A program made the position numbers and the translations under genes. The notes beneath the pieces were generated by a model. That model was not told the origin of the DNA. It saw only the letters and a list, made by a program, of their open reading frames with translations, and did not search any database. From Galbibacter mesophilus (GTDB taxonomy: Bacteria; Bacteroidota; Bacteroidia; Flavobacteriales; Flavobacteriaceae): DNA of 64,000 nt. The stretch spans positions 310,001-374,000 of the forward strand of contig NZ_JAMQVC010000001.1 in NCBI RefSeq assembly GCF_023721415.1, in the 5' to 3' direction. Shown here one piece after another: positions 9,391-18,940 of this stretch (position 1 is the stretch's first letter; each line of letters begins with the position of its first letter).

Positions 9391-12300
9391 TTATTCTTCC
9401 AATCTAATGTCTAATCCAAGACCCTTCAATTCATGCATCAATACATTGAACGATTCCGGTAACCCTGGCTCTGGCATCATTTCTCCCTTAACGATAGACT
9501 CATAAGTTTTTGCTCTACCGATAACATCATCAGATTTAACAGTCAAAATTTCCCTAAGCGTACTTGATGCTCCATAAGCTTCAAGTGCCCAAACTTCCAT
9601 CTCACCAAAACGCTGACCACCAAATTGTGCTTTACCTCCTAAAGGCTGTTGCGTAATTAATGAGTATGGTCCAATAGAACGAGCGTGCATCTTATCATCT
9701 ACCATGTGGCCTAATTTAAGCATGTAAATTACACCCACTGTAGCCGCTTGATCAAAGCGCTCTCCAGTTCCACCATCATAAAGATAAGTGTGACCGAATC
9801 TTGGAATTCCTGCTTGGTCTGTAAGTTCATTAATCTGATCTAAAGACGCTCCGTCAAAGATTGGAGTTGCAAACTTCTTACCGATGTTTTTACCAGCCCA
9901 ACCTAATACGGTTTCGTAAATCTGACCAATGTTCATACGCGATGGTACCCCTAGTGGATTCAATACGATATCTACCGGTGTTCCATCTTCCAAGAATGGC
10001 ATATCTTCTTGACGAACGATTCTCGCAACGATACCTTTGTTACCGTGACGACCTGCCATTTTATCCCCTACTTTAAGCTTACGTTTTTTAGCGATGTACA
10101 CTTTAGCAAGTTTCATGATTCCCGCTGGTAATTCATCTCCAACAGAAATTGTAAACTTATCTCTACGCAACGCTCCTTGTAGGTCGTTTAATTTAATTTT
10201 ATAATTGTGAAGAAGATCATTGATCAACGCATTGGTCTCATCATCTGTAGTCCAAGTTCCGCTCACTAAGTGTGCGAAATCATCAACTGCATTTAACATC
10301 TTCTGCGTGTATTTCTTTCCTTTAGGGAATACTTCTTCACCTAAATCGTTAAATACACCTTGAGAAGTTTTTCCATTTACAATAGAGAACAACTTATCTA
10401 CCAACACATCTTTAAGCGCTGTGAACTTGGTTTCGTATTCAAGTTCAAGCTTAGCGATGTCTTCTTTATCTTTTGCTCTTTTGCGCTTATCTTTAATAGC
10501 ACGTGAGAACAATTTCTTGTCGATTACCACACCGTTTAATGATGGAGACGCTTTTAAAGAAGCATCTTTTACATCACCGGCTTTGTCACCAAAGATGGCA
10601 CGAAGTAATTTTTCTTCTGGAGTTGGGTCGGATTCTCCTTTAGGAGTAATCTTACCAATTAAAATATCACCAGGTTTTACTTCTGCACCAATACGAATCA
10701 TACCGTACTCATCCAAGTCTTTTGTAGCCTCTTCTGAAACGTTTGGTATGTCGTTCGTTAATTCTTCAGCACCTAATTTGGTATCTCTAACTTCTAATGA
10801 ATACTCATCGATATGAATAGAGGTAAAGATATCTTCTCTTACCACTTTTTCAGAAATCACGATTGCATCCTCGAAGTTATATCCTTTCCAAGGCATGAAG
10901 GCCACTTGAAGGTTTCTACCCAAAGCAAGTTCTCCTTGCTGTGTTGCATATCCTTCACAAAGCACCTGTCCTTTTTCAACTTTATCACCTTTTCTTACGA
11001 TAGGCTTCAAGTTGATAGAAGTTCCTTGGTTTGTTTTTCTGAATTTAACAAGATCGTATGTTTTGAAATCATCATCAAAACTTACCAATCTATCATTTTC
11101 AGTTCTGTCGTATTTAATTCTGATCTTAGAAGCATCTACGTAATCCACAACACCATTTCCTTCAGCATTGATCAATACTCTAGAATCAGAAGCTACTTGA
11201 CGCTCTAGTCCAGTACCTACAATTGGCGATTCTGGTCTTAATAATGGAACTGCCTGACGCATCATGTTTGATCCCATTAATGCACGGTTCGCATCATCAT
11301 GCTCCAAGAATGGAATTAAAGATGCCGAGATAGAAGCAATTTGGTTAGGTGCAACATCGGTATAGTGAATCTCATCTGGATCTACCACTGGGAAGTCACC
11401 TTCCTCACGAGCAATTACTTTTTCAGAATCGATCGTTCCATCGTCTGTTAAAGGAATGTTTGCCTGTGCAATTTTCTTCTCCTCTTCTTCTTCAGCACTT
11501 AAATAAAGTATTTCTGAAAGATCTACTTTACCATTATCTACCTTTCTATATGGAGTTTCGATGAATCCCATACCGTTTACTTTGGCGAATACACTCAATG
11601 AAGAAATCAAACCAATGTTTGGTCCTTCAGGTGTTTCAATCGGACAAAGACGACCGTAGTGCGTATAGTGAACGTCACGAACCTCGAAACCTGCTCTTTC
11701 CCTTGACAAACCACCTGGCCCAAGTGCCGATAGACGACGCTTGTGCGTAATCTCTGCCAACGGATTCGTTTGATCCATAAACTGAGACAACTGGTTGGTA
11801 CCAAAGAAAGAATTAATTACAGAAGACAATGTTTTTGCATTAATCAAATCGATTGGCGTAAACACCTCGTTATCACGCACATTCATACGCTCACGAATAG
11901 TTCTTGCCATACGAGCTAAACCAACACCAAATTGAGAAGACAATTGCTCACCCACAGTTCTAACACGACGGTTAGACAAGTGATCGATATCATCGATCTC
12001 TGCTTTAGAGTTAATCAACTCAATAAGATATTTAATAATGGTAATAATATCTTCTTTTGTTAGAACCTGCTTATCCATTGCGATATCCAAGCCTAACTTT
12101 TTGTTCATTCTATAACGACCAACTTCACCTAAGTTGTAACGTTGATCAGAAAAGAACAACTTGTCAATAATACCTCTAGCCGTTTCTTCATCTGGCGGCT
12201 CAGCATTACGTAATTGACGGTATATGTGTTCTACAGCCTCTTTTTCTGAGTTTGTAGGGTCTTTTTGTAATGTATTATAGATAATAGCATAATCACCGGT

Positions 12301-13203
12301 TTGGCTATCTTCTTTATGCAACAAGATAGTTTTTACGTCGGTTTCTATAATTTCATCTATATGTTCTTTTTCAAGTATGGTATCCCTATCGAGTACAATT
12401 TCATTACGCTCAATGGAAACTACTTCTCCTGTATCTTCATCAACAAAATCTTCATGCCAAGTTTTAAGCACACGTGCCGCTAACTTTCTACCCAACACTT
12501 TTTTCAATCCGCTTTTAGACACCTTGATTTCTTCAGCAAGATCGAATATTTCCAAAATATCCTTATCACGCTCAAAACCGATGGCACGGAAAAGTGTAGT
12601 AACAGGTAATTTTTTCTTTCTATCGATATAGGCGTACATCACGCTGTTAATATCGGTAGCAAATTCTATCCAAGAACCTTTAAAAGGAATTACTCTGGCA
12701 GAATATAATTTAGTTCCGTTTGCGTGGAACGATTGACCAAAGAATACACCTGGAGACCTGTGTAATTGCGATACGACTACTCGTTCAGCTCCGTTAATAA
12801 CAAAGGTACCACTTGGCGTCATGTAAGGGATAACCCCTAAATAAACGTCCTGTACTATGGTTTCAAAATCTTCGTGCTCTGGATCTGTACAATACAGTTT
12901 TAGTCTAGCCTTTAAGGGTACACTGTACGTTAACCCTCTTTCAATACACTCTTGAATAGAGTAACGAGGAGGATCGATAAAGTAGTCTAAAAATTCTAGT
13001 ACAAATTGATTGCGCGTATCAGTAATGGGGAAGTTCTCCAAGAAGGTGTTATAAAGACCTTCGTTACCTCTCTCTTCAGATTTTGTTTCCAGTTGAAAGA
13101 AATCCTGGAATGATTTAATCTGAATGTCCAAGAAATCCGGATAAGCCGGCGTATTCTTTGCAGAGGCGAAATTAATTCTTTCAGTCTGATTTGTGAACAT
13201 CAA
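9391..13203 (-). CDS. rpoB: DNA-directed RNA polymerase subunit beta
   Basis: RpoB (1270 residues) is the second large polymerase subunit. The rifampicin pocket [20 protein letters not shown] near residue 480 keeps the Asp, His and Ser that correspond to E. coli D516, H526 and S531, so no common resistance change is visible. The C-terminal [14 protein letters not shown] segment and the [14 protein letters not shown] loop are intact. The start is either of two adjacent ATGs (13203 or 13200). It follows rplL after a gap with two strong hairpins. Confidence 0.99.
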   Translation of the reverse strand: MMFTNQTERINFASAKNTPAYPDFLDIQIKSFQDFFQLETKSEERGNEGLYNTFLENFPITDTRNQFVLEFLDYFIDPPRYSIQECIERGLTYSVPLKARLKLYCTDPEHEDFETIVQDVYLGVIPYMTPSGTFVINGAERVVVSQLHRSPGVFFGQSFHANGTKLYSARVIPFKGSWIEFATDINSVMYAYIDRKKKLPVTTLFRAIGFERDKDILEIFDLAEEIKVSKSGLKKVLGRKLAARVLKTWHEDFVDEDTGEVVSIERNEIVLDRDTILEKEHIDEIIETDVKTILLHKEDSQTGDYAIIYNTLQKDPTNSEKEAVEHIYRQLRNAEPPDEETARGIIDKLFFSDQRYNLGEVGRYRMNKKLGLDIAMDKQVLTKEDIITIIKYLIELINSKAEIDDIDHLSNRRVRTVGEQLSSQFGVGLARMARTIRERMNVRDNEVFTPIDLINAKTLSSVINSFFGTNQLSQFMDQTNPLAEITHKRRLSALGPGGLSRERAGFEVRDVHYTHYGRLCPIETPEGPNIGLISSLSVFAKVNGMGFIETPYRKVDNGKVDLSEILYLSAEEEEEKKIAQANIPLTDDGTIDSEKVIAREEGDFPVVDPDEIHYTDVAPNQIASISASLIPFLEHDDANRALMGSNMMRQAVPLLRPESPIVGTGLERQVASDSRVLINAEGNGVVDYVDASKIRIKYDRTENDRLVSFDDDFKTYDLVKFRKTNQGTSINLKPIVRKGDKVEKGQVLCEGYATQQGELALGRNLQVAFMPWKGYNFEDAIVISEKVVREDIFTSIHIDEYSLEVRDTKLGAEELTNDIPNVSEEATKDLDEYGMIRIGAEVKPGDILIGKITPKGESDPTPEEKLLRAIFGDKAGDVKDASLKASPSLNGVVIDKKLFSRAIKDKRKRAKDKEDIAKLELEYETKFTALKDVLVDKLFSIVNGKTSQGVFNDLGEEVFPKGKKYTQKMLNAVDDFAHLVSGTWTTDDETNALINDLLHNYKIKLNDLQGALRRDKFTISVGDELPAGIMKLAKVYIAKKRKLKVGDKMAGRHGNKGIVARIVRQEDMPFLEDGTPVDIVLNPLGVPSRMNIGQIYETVLGWAGKNIGKKFATPIFDGASLDQINELTDQAGIPRFGHTYLYDGGTGERFDQAATVGVIYMLKLGHMVDDKMHARSIGPYSLITQQPLGGKAQFGGQRFGEMEVWALEAYGASSTLREILTVKSDDVIGRAKTYESIVKGEMMPEPGLPESFNVLMHELKGLGLDIRLEE

Positions 13204-13263
13204 TGGACAATATTTTGATTAAAATGAAATTATAAATACGTATACATTTATATACGCAAAAAG

Positions 13264-13328
13264 GGTTTAGGTCTCTTTCCATAAAATTTGGAAAGGACCT
13301 AAACCGTATCTTACAGCTTGAAGCTGTA
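13264..13328 (-). promoter_or_regulatory. Twin hairpins between rplL and rpoB (likely attenuator or processing site)
   Basis: GGTTTAGGTC and CTTTCCA (13264-13281) pair with TGGAAAG and GACCTAAACC (13289-13305): 17 bp with one bulged T and a 7-base loop. A second palindrome, TACAGCTTGAAGCTGTA, occupies 13312-13328. In E. coli the same gap holds an attenuator and an RNase III site that lower rpoBC expression relative to L7/L12. The structure is seen; the equivalent role is inferred. Confidence 0.6.
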
Positions 13329-13336
13329 GGTAAGAA

Positions 13337-13714
13337 TTACTTTAATTCTACCTCAGCACCAGCTTCTTCTAAAGACTTCTGAAGACCTTCAGCTTCGTCT
13401 TTAGATACTCCTTCTTTAATAGCTTTAGGAGCGCTATCTACTATCTCTTTTGCTTCTTTAAGACCAAGACCAGTTAATTCTTTAACTAGTTTTACAACAG
13501 CCAATTTAGAAGCACCAGCAGCTTTAAGGATTACATCAAATTCTGTTTTCTCCTCAGCAGCAGCGTCACCACCAGCGGCAGCACCACCAGCAACAGCTAC
13601 AGCTGCAGCAGCAGGCTCAATACCATATTCTTCTTTTAAGATATCAGCTAATTCGTTTACTTCTTTAACTGTTAAATTAACTAATTGTTCTGCAAAATCT
13701 TTTAAATCTGCCAT
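13337..13714 (-). CDS. rplL: 50S ribosomal protein L7/L12
   Basis: bL12 forms the flexible stalk that recruits translation factors. The 125-residue protein has the N-terminal dimerisation helices, an Ala/Gly-rich hinge near residues 36-52 and the conserved C-terminal factor-binding domain with [12 protein letters not shown] and [12 protein letters not shown]. It follows rplJ after 55 bases, the usual partner, since L10 anchors the L12 dimers. The hairpins after its stop may help to give the high L12 to RNA polymerase ratio that cells need. Confidence 0.99.
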   Translation of the reverse strand: MADLKDFAEQLVNLTVKEVNELADILKEEYGIEPAAAAVAVAGGAAAGGDAAAEEKTEFDVILKAAGASKLAVVKLVKELTGLGLKEAKEIVDSAPKAIKEGVSKDEAEGLQKSLEEAGAEVELK

Positions 13715-13769
13715 TTTTCTATCGTTTTAATAAATTTTTAAAATATATAATTGTTTAAGTGCGTACTAC

Positions 13770-14291
13770 TTATGATTCCCTTTCTGATAAAGTTTTAAGG
13801 ATACCAGCTAACTTACCACCACCAGACTTAAGTCCGCTAATAACATTCTTAGCAGGTGATTGTAACAATGTAATGATATCTCCAATAACCTCGTCTTTAG
13901 ATTTGATGCTAACTAATGCATCTAGCTTATCATCTCCAAGGTAGATTGCCTCTTCGATAAAAGCTCCTTTTAAAAGAGGCTTATCTGATTTCTTACGGAA
14001 ATCCTTAATCACTTTTGCAGGACCATTTCCAGTTTCAGAAAACATTAAAGAAGTATTTCCTTTAAGTACTGATGGAAGGTCACCGAAATCTTTATCAGAA
14101 GCATCCATTGCCTTTGCAAGCAATGTATTTTTAACAACTGCGAGTTTGATGTTTGCTTTAAAACAAGCTCTACGTAAATTAGAAGTTGTTTGTGCATCCA
14201 AACCTGAAATATCTGCTAAATAGATATTTCCATTATCACCTAACTGCGCAGTTAAATCTTCTATTACCGTTAACTTTTCTTCTCTAGTCAT
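13770..14291 (-). CDS. rplJ: 50S ribosomal protein L10
   Basis: uL10 binds 23S rRNA and anchors L12 dimers at the stalk base. The 173-residue product has the typical N-terminal segment with LTAQLGDNGNIYLADISGLD and the NLRRACFKANIKLAVVKNTL core. Only 23 bases separate it from rplA, leaving little room for the long L10-binding leader known from E. coli. If autoregulation exists here, its target must lie elsewhere. Confidence 0.98.
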   Translation of the reverse strand: MTREEKLTVIEDLTAQLGDNGNIYLADISGLDAQTTSNLRRACFKANIKLAVVKNTLLAKAMDASDKDFGDLPSVLKGNTSLMFSETGNGPAKVIKDFRKKSDKPLLKGAFIEEAIYLGDDKLDALVSIKSKDEVIGDIITLLQSPAKNVISGLKSGGGKLAGILKTLSERES

Positions 14292-14314
14292 GATTAAAAA
14301 ATTTATACTACCTA

Positions 14315-15004
14315 TTAAACTGCCTTAGGATCTACAGGAATACTAGGACTCATAGTACTTGAAATAAAGATACTCTTCACATAGGTTCCTTTAGCCGCAG
14401 TTGGCTTAAGCTTCATTAATGTTTGTAATAATTCATTGGCGTTACCAGCAATTTTATCTGCTGAAAAAGATGCTTTACCAATAGCAGCGTGAACGATACC
14501 TGTTTTATCAACTTTAAAGTCAATTTTACCTGCTTTTACTTCACTTACCGCTTTAGCTACATCCATAGTAACTGTACCAGTCTTTGGGTTAGGCATTAAA
14601 CCTCTTGGTCCTAAAATACGACCTAAGGGACCTAATTTACCCATTACGCTTGGCATGGTGATGATTACATCAACATCTGTCCAACCGTCTTTAATCTTTT
14701 GTAAGTATTCATCTAACCCTACATAGTCCGCTCCAGCTTCTCTAGCTTCCGCCTCTTTGTCTGGAGTAACCAATGCAAGTACTTTAACATCTTTACCAGT
14801 TCCGTGAGGAAGTGTAACAACCCCTCTAACCATTTGATTTGCTTTACGAGGATCTACTCCTAAACGCACTGCCAAATCAACCGATGCATCAAACTTAACG
14901 TTAGTGATATCTTTTACCAATTGCGAAGCTTCTTCTACAGAGTACAATTTACTTCTGTCGATTTTCGCAACTGCTTCTTTTTGCTTTTTTGTCAATTTTG
15001 CCAT
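14315..15004 (-). CDS. rplA: 50S ribosomal protein L1
   Basis: uL1 forms the mobile stalk that guides deacylated tRNA out of the E site. Its 229 residues and the motifs [18 protein letters not shown] and [15 protein letters not shown] are diagnostic. In many bacteria L1 also represses its own operon by binding the rplK leader. The 71-base gap between nusG and rplK could hold such a site, but no clear L1-type stem was recognised. Confidence 0.99.
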   Translation of the reverse strand: MAKLTKKQKEAVAKIDRSKLYSVEEASQLVKDITNVKFDASVDLAVRLGVDPRKANQMVRGVVTLPHGTGKDVKVLALVTPDKEAEAREAGADYVGLDEYLQKIKDGWTDVDVIITMPSVMGKLGPLGRILGPRGLMPNPKTGTVTMDVAKAVSEVKAGKIDFKVDKTGIVHAAIGKASFSADKIAGNANELLQTLMKLKPTAAKGTYVKSIFISSTMSPSIPVDPKAV

Positions 15005-15023
15005 TTCTAGATTCTTTTAAGAT

Positions 15024-15461
15024 TTAAAAAGGCTTATCACCTGAAACCGTTAATCCCATAGATCTTGCAGTTCCCGCAACCATGCTCATAGCAGATTCTA
15101 CGGTAAACGCGTTTAGATCTTGCATTTTGTCTTCTGCGATAGCTTTTACTTGATCCCAAGTAACGCTAGCCACCTTTTTACGGTTTGGCTCACCAGAACC
15201 CTTTTTAACCTTAGCCGCTTCCATAAGCTGAACTGCCGCCGGCGGTGTCTTAATTACAAAGTCAAATGACTTGTCTTTGTAAACGGTGATAACAACAGGC
15301 AACACTTTACCCTGCTTGTCCTGCGTACGAGCGTTGAACTGCTTACAGAACTCCATGATGTTAACACCGGCAGCACCTAGAGCGGGTCCAACCGGCGGCG
15401 ACGGATTCGCAGCACCTCCCCTAACTTGTAGCTTAACTACTTTACTAACTTCTTTTGCCAT
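15024..15461 (-). CDS. rplK: 50S ribosomal protein L11
   Basis: uL11 sits at the GTPase-associated centre and is needed for stringent factor activation. The 145-residue protein carries the N-terminal Pro-rich [20 protein letters not shown] segment and the C-terminal rRNA-binding domain ending in SMGLTVSG. It is 19 bases upstream of rplA, so the two are surely co-transcribed. Confidence 0.99.
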   Translation of the reverse strand: MAKEVSKVVKLQVRGGAANPSPPVGPALGAAGVNIMEFCKQFNARTQDKQGKVLPVVITVYKDKSFDFVIKTPPAAVQLMEAAKVKKGSGEPNRKKVASVTWDQVKAIAEDKMQDLNAFTVESAMSMVAGTARSMGLTVSGDKPF

Positions 15462-15532
15462 TGTGTATGTTCAATTTAAATTTGAATCGTCTCATTTAAT
15501 TGGAAGCAAGACGAATCTATATAATGTAACTA

Positions 15533-16084
15533 TTATATTTTCTCTACTTGCATATAACTCAATTCCAATGGTGTTTTTCTTCCGAAAATCTTCACCATTA
15601 CCTCAAGCTTACGCTTTTCTTCGTTAACCTTTTCAACAGTTCCATTAAAACCATTAAAAGGTCCATCTATCACCTTAACCGTTTCACCAAGAACAAAAGG
15701 TATAGCAACGTTATCTGTCTTAACAGACAACTCATCTACCTTACCTAACATTCTATTTACTTCCGACTTTCTAAGCGGCACAGGATCTCCTCCTTTAACC
15801 TCACCTAAAAAACCAATTACTCCAGTAATAGACTTAATAACGTGCACAATCTCCCCTCCTAAGTTGGCTTTCACCATCACATAGCCAGGAAAGTAAACAC
15901 GCTCTTTATTTATTTTTTTTCCGTTTCGTATTTGAACCACCTTCTCGGTAGGCACTAATACTTCATCTACATAATCCTCATATCCAAGACGAGCTATATC
16001 CTGCTCTATGTAGCCTTTAACTTTATTCTCTTGACCACTTACAGCCCTTACTACATACCATTGTTTTGCCAACGCTTCTGCCAT
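15533..16084 (-). CDS. nusG: Transcription termination/antitermination factor NusG
   Basis: NusG binds RNA polymerase and links it to Rho or the ribosome. The 183-residue protein starts with the NGN domain (WYVVRAVSGQENKVKGYIEQ) containing the conserved VYFPGYVMVK strand. It ends with a KOW domain around FVLGETVKVIDGPFNGFNGTV. Length is usual and no Bacteroidota-type specialised insert (as in UpbY/LoaP paralogues) is present, so this is the housekeeping copy. It follows secE by 21 bases. Confidence 0.98.
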   Translation of the reverse strand: MAEALAKQWYVVRAVSGQENKVKGYIEQDIARLGYEDYVDEVLVPTEKVVQIRNGKKINKERVYFPGYVMVKANLGGEIVHVIKSITGVIGFLGEVKGGDPVPLRKSEVNRMLGKVDELSVKTDNVAIPFVLGETVKVIDGPFNGFNGTVEKVNEEKRKLEVMVKIFGRKTPLELSYMQVEKI

Positions 16085-16105
16085 TGCAATACCCGTCTTT
16101 ATATA

Positions 16106-16294
16106 TTAATTACCAATTACTCCAAAATAAAGCTCAATCAGTTTTGCGAAAACTGTATCAACGCCCCATATTGCTAATGAAAAAAGTATAGAGAAAACAG
16201 CAACAACAACCATAAGGTTTTGTCCTTCAGCCCAAGTAGGCCAAGTTACATTAGCTCTTAACTCTTCAAATGATTCTTTAATATAACTTACCAT
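16106..16294 (-). CDS. secE: Preprotein translocase subunit SecE
   Basis: A 62-residue SecE of the short, single-helix type. An amphipathic N-terminal helix ending in ELRANVTWPTWAEGQ is followed by one membrane segment of about 20 residues (MVVVAVFSILFSLAIWGVDT). SecE clamps SecY in the inner-membrane translocon. Position between tRNA-Trp and nusG is the widespread bacterial arrangement. Confidence 0.96.
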   Translation of the reverse strand: MVSYIKESFEELRANVTWPTWAEGQNLMVVVAVFSILFSLAIWGVDTVFAKLIELYFGVIGN

Positions 16295-16370
16295 TTTAAC
16301 TCTATATATTAAGAACGATAATTAATCAATTTTATAACCTAAAGACTAATACCGTACACTTTTACACTTG

Positions 16371-16441
16371 CACGGGTGGAGAGATTCGAACTCCCATCAA
16401 CGGTTTTGGAGACCGGTATTCTACCCTTGAACTACACCCGT
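16371..16441 (-). tRNA. tRNA-Trp (anticodon CCA)
   Basis: The 71-base sequence folds as a cloverleaf on the minus strand. The acceptor arm ACGGGTG pairs with CACCCGT, the anticodon loop is CTCCAAA with CCA, and the T arm holds GTTCGAATC. The 3' CCA is not encoded (CAA follows). It lies between tuf and secE, an arrangement also seen in other phyla. Confidence 0.97.
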
Positions 16442-16446
16442 TTATT

Positions 16447-16491
16447 CAAGTTGAAAGGCATCCCGCCTGCGACGGGACACCCTTTAACTTG
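16447..16491 (-). promoter_or_regulatory. Long hairpin between tuf and tRNA-Trp
   Basis: CAAGTTGAAAGG (16447-16458) pairs with CCTTTAACTTG (16481-16491) with one bulge. An inner TCCCG/CGGGA stem occupies 16461-16477. It begins 16 bases after the tuf stop and ends 5 bases before the tRNA. No T-tract follows on the minus strand, so an RNA-processing signal separating tuf mRNA from tRNA-Trp is more likely than a terminator. Confidence 0.5.
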
Positions 16492-16507
16492 TTATACTGA
16501 TACGAAA

Positions 16508-17695
16508 TTAATCTAAAATTTCAGTTACCTGACCAGCACCTACTGTTCTACCACCTTCACGGATAGCGAAACGTAAACCTTTGCTCAATGCAATTGGCTG
16601 TAACAACTCAACAGTAATAGTTAAGTTATCTCCAGGCATTACCATCTCAACTCCATCAGGTAAAGTAATTGTACCTGTTACGTCTGTTGTACGAACGTAG
16701 AACTGAGGACGGTAGTTATTGTGGAATGGAGTGTGACGTCCACCTTCTTCTTTCTTAAGAACGTAAACCTCTGCTTTGAATTTAGCGTGAGGAGTTACAG
16801 AACCTGGCTTACAGATAACCATACCTCTTTTGATATCGGTTTTCTCGATACCTCTTAAAAGAATACCTACGTTATCTCCAGCTTCACCTCTATCTAATAT
16901 CTTACGGAACATCTCAACCCCTGTAATAGTAGAAGCCAATTTCTCTGCTCCCATACCGATGATATCTACAGCCTCACCAGTTTTAGCAACACCTGACTCA
17001 ATACGTCCAGTTGCAACTGTACCACGACCTGTAATTGTAAATACATCTTCGATAGGCATTAAGAAATCTTTATCAATATCTCTCTGTGGCAATTCGATCC
17101 ACTCATCAACAGCTTCCATCAACTTCATTACAGAGTCAACCCACTTTTGCTCACCATTCAAAGCACCTAGAGCAGAACCAGGAATAACAGGACCGTTATC
17201 TCCATCATACTCGTAGAAAGAAAGTAATTCTCTTACTTCCATATCAACAAGCTCTAAAAGCTCCTCATCATCAACCATATCAACTTTGTTCAAGAAAACA
17301 ACGATTCTTGGAACACCTACCTGACGACCTAAAAGGATGTGCTCACGAGTTTGTGGCATAGGACCATCTGTAGCAGCAACTACCAAAATAGCACCGTCCA
17401 TCTGAGCAGCACCTGTAACCATGTTCTTTACGTAATCCGCGTGACCAGGACAGTCAACGTGTGCATAGTGACGATTTGCTGTTTGATACTCTACGTGAGA
17501 AGTATTAATTGTGATACCTCTTTCTTTTTCTTCAGGAGCGTTATCGATTGAATCGAATGAACGTGCATCAGAAAAACCAGCATCAGCTAAAACTTTAGTA
17601 ATAGCAGCAGTTAAAGTAGTTTTACCGTGATCTACGTGTCCAATTGTACCTATATTTAAGTGTGGTTTGGAACGATCAAAAGTTTCCTTTGCCAT
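16508..17695 (-). CDS. tuf: Elongation factor Tu
   Basis: EF-Tu (395 residues) delivers aminoacyl-tRNA to the ribosome. The GTPase motifs are present: GHVDHGKTT at about residues 19-27, DCPGHADY and NKVD. Domains 2 and 3 are full length, ending in [14 protein letters not shown]. It is preceded by tRNA-Thr(GGU) by 55 bases and followed by tRNA-Trp, so its mRNA must be released from a mixed tRNA-mRNA transcript by processing. Confidence 0.99.
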   Translation of the reverse strand: MAKETFDRSKPHLNIGTIGHVDHGKTTLTAAITKVLADAGFSDARSFDSIDNAPEEKERGITINTSHVEYQTANRHYAHVDCPGHADYVKNMVTGAAQMDGAILVVAATDGPMPQTREHILLGRQVGVPRIVVFLNKVDMVDDEELLELVDMEVRELLSFYEYDGDNGPVIPGSALGALNGEQKWVDSVMKLMEAVDEWIELPQRDIDKDFLMPIEDVFTITGRGTVATGRIESGVAKTGEAVDIIGMGAEKLASTITGVEMFRKILDRGEAGDNVGILLRGIEKTDIKRGMVICKPGSVTPHAKFKAEVYVLKKEEGGRHTPFHNNYRPQFYVRTTDVTGTITLPDGVEMVMPGDNLTITVELLQPIALSKGLRFAIREGGRTVGAGQVTEILD

Positions 17696-17750
17696 GATTT
17701 AATAATTTAATCTTAGTTATATATTAGTGTTCAAATTTAAACGCAACAAG

Positions 17751-17822
17751 AGCCAATGACGAGAATTGAACTCGTGACCTCTTCCTTACCAAGGAAGCGC
17801 TCTACCCCTGAGCTACACCGGC
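17751..17822 (-). tRNA. tRNA-Thr (anticodon GGU)
   Basis: A 72-base cloverleaf. The acceptor arm GCCGGTG pairs with CATTGGC using G-T wobbles, the anticodon loop is TTGGTAA, and the T arm holds GTTCAATTC. CCA is not encoded. It is the last of four tRNAs before tuf. Confidence 0.97.
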
Positions 17823-17990
17823 TAATAAGTTTAAGCTTTTCAGTTTATAAAAAATAAGCTTTTAAAAACGCTTTAAACAAAAACCATAAACTCAAAGTAC
17901 TAGAATTAGAGAAGAGAACACACCTTATTTCCTTAAGATAGTCTCATCTCTATTTTACAGACTTATAAAAACAAGCCCTTATCTATTTAG

Positions 17991-18063
17991 AGCGGGAGAC
18001 GAGGTTCGAACTCGCGACATTCAGCTTGGAAGGCTGACGCTCTACCAACTGAGCTACTCCCGC
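17991..18063 (-). tRNA. tRNA-Gly (anticodon UCC)
   Basis: A 73-base cloverleaf. The acceptor arm GCGGGAG pairs with CTCCCGC, the anticodon loop is CTTCCAA (TCC), and the T arm holds GTTCGAAC. CCA is not encoded. A spacer of 168 bases, AT-rich and without a recognised gene, separates it from tRNA-Thr(GGU). Confidence 0.97.
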
Positions 18064-18125
18064 ATTATTTTTAAATTCCTAACTATACTTCCGCAAACAT
18101 ATTGCCATACCCGAAGTAAGTTTTG

Positions 18126-18208
18126 TGGGGAGAGCAGGATTCGAACCTGCGAAGGTAAAAACCAACAGATTTACAGTCTGTCCTCGTTGGCCGCTTGAGT
18201 ATCTCCCC
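18126..18208 (-). tRNA. tRNA-Tyr (anticodon GUA)
   Basis: An 83-base class II tRNA with a long variable arm. The acceptor arm GGGGAGA pairs with TCTCCCC, the anticodon loop is CTGTAAA (GTA), and the T arm holds GTTCGAATC. CCA is not encoded. Confidence 0.97.
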
Positions 18209-18371
18209 AATTTTTTCTGAACAATGAATCTCAATTCCCTATTCAAAAATTCCGAGCGCAAAAATAATTATTATTTCTCAATAAACAATCATATTTTTCA
18301 TCTTTTTGCAAAGATTATTTTTACACTGCTAGAAATCATCAAATTATCAAAAAACACTACTCTTTTTATTG

Positions 18372-18445
18372 AGCCGATGGAGGGACTCGAACCCACGACC
18401 TGCTGATTACAAATCAGCTGCTCTAGCCAGCTGAGCTACATCGGC
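18372..18445 (-). tRNA. tRNA-Thr (anticodon UGU)
   Basis: A 74-base cloverleaf. The acceptor arm GCCGATG pairs with CATCGGC, the anticodon loop is TTTGTAA (TGT), and the T arm holds GTTCGAGTC. CCA is not encoded. It is the first tRNA of the cluster, 10 bases after the T-tract of a terminator hairpin. Confidence 0.97.
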
Positions 18446-18454
18446 GTATTCAGT

Positions 18455-18480
18455 AAAAAAGTCCGCTATTTCTAACGGAC
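18455..18480 (-). terminator. Intrinsic terminator with GAAA tetraloop after hpf
   Basis: On the minus strand GTCCGTTA-GAAA-TAGCGGAC forms an 8-bp stem with one T-G pair and a GNRA loop, followed by six T residues. It lies 54 bases after the hpf stop and just before tRNA-Thr. A promoter box immediately upstream would start transcription inside its first arm. Confidence 0.75.
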
Positions 18481-18482
18481 TG

Positions 18483-18511
18483 CAAATGTATATAAATTAT
18501 TCTTTATACAA
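18483..18511 (-). promoter_or_regulatory. Promoter of the tRNA-tuf transcript
   Basis: On the minus strand TTTG (18512-18509) is followed after 18 bases by TACATTTG (18490-18483), an exact fit to the Bacteroidota TTG-N17-23-TAnnTTTG consensus. Transcription would begin near 18476, within the terminator hairpin that ends the hpf transcript. Confidence 0.6.
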
Positions 18512-18534
18512 AACAAATTGTATAAAATTTTTAT

Positions 18535-18837
18535 CTAGCTATAAGCCCTTAATTTTTGCTTTCTTTTTTTGAGGGAACGCTCTAAAGAATTGGCTGCGCA
18601 ATCTATGGCTTCTTCAAATGTTTTACACTTTTTCTTTACGATGTATTCATCTCCAGGCACATGCACTTTTACCTCTGCAATTTTATTTTCCTTTTCACTG
18701 GTATTTTGAACCTTTAGGTACACATCAGAATAGACGACCCTGTCGTAATAATGATCTAATTTATTCATTCTTTTTTGAATGAAGTTTAACAATTTTTGAT
18801 CTACGTTGAAATTGACAGATTGTGTGTTTACATCCAT
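18535..18837 (-). CDS. hpf: Ribosome hibernation promoting factor, short HPF/RaiA type
   Basis: A 100-residue protein of the HPF/YfiA family. It shows the beta-alpha-beta-beta-beta-alpha pattern with KLLNFIQKRMNKLDHYYDRV, KVQNTSEKENKIAEVKVHVP and a basic C-terminal helix. It binds the 30S decoding centre during stress and blocks tRNA and mRNA sites. The long-HPF dimerisation domain is absent. It follows xerC after 103 bases that include a small GCCCT/AGGGC hairpin, and precedes the tRNA-tuf cluster. Confidence 0.92.
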   Translation of the reverse strand: MDVNTQSVNFNVDQKLLNFIQKRMNKLDHYYDRVVYSDVYLKVQNTSEKENKIAEVKVHVPGDEYIVKKKCKTFEEAIDCAANSLERSLKKRKQKLRAYS

Positions 18838-18864
18838 TTCCTTTACAATTTAAAGTTAAACATT

Positions 18865-18887
18865 GCCCTAAACAGGGCTCCTTTTTT
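18865..18887 (+). other. Terminator-like hairpin in the hpf leader, oriented against the operon
   Basis: On the plus strand GCCCT-AAAC-AGGGC (18865-18878) is followed by TCC and six T residues. Genes here run on the minus strand, so it would stop antisense transcription. In sense RNA it is a small hairpin 27 bases before the hpf start. The role is unknown. Confidence 0.35.
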
Positions 18888-18940
18888 CGGCATCATACCG
18901 AATTGCGTATTAGTGCTTCATGAAGAAATTATTTTAATTA

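Noticed and set aside
11735-11800. Rifampicin-resistance change in rpoB
   Set aside because: The residues matching E. coli D516, H526 and S531 are wild type.
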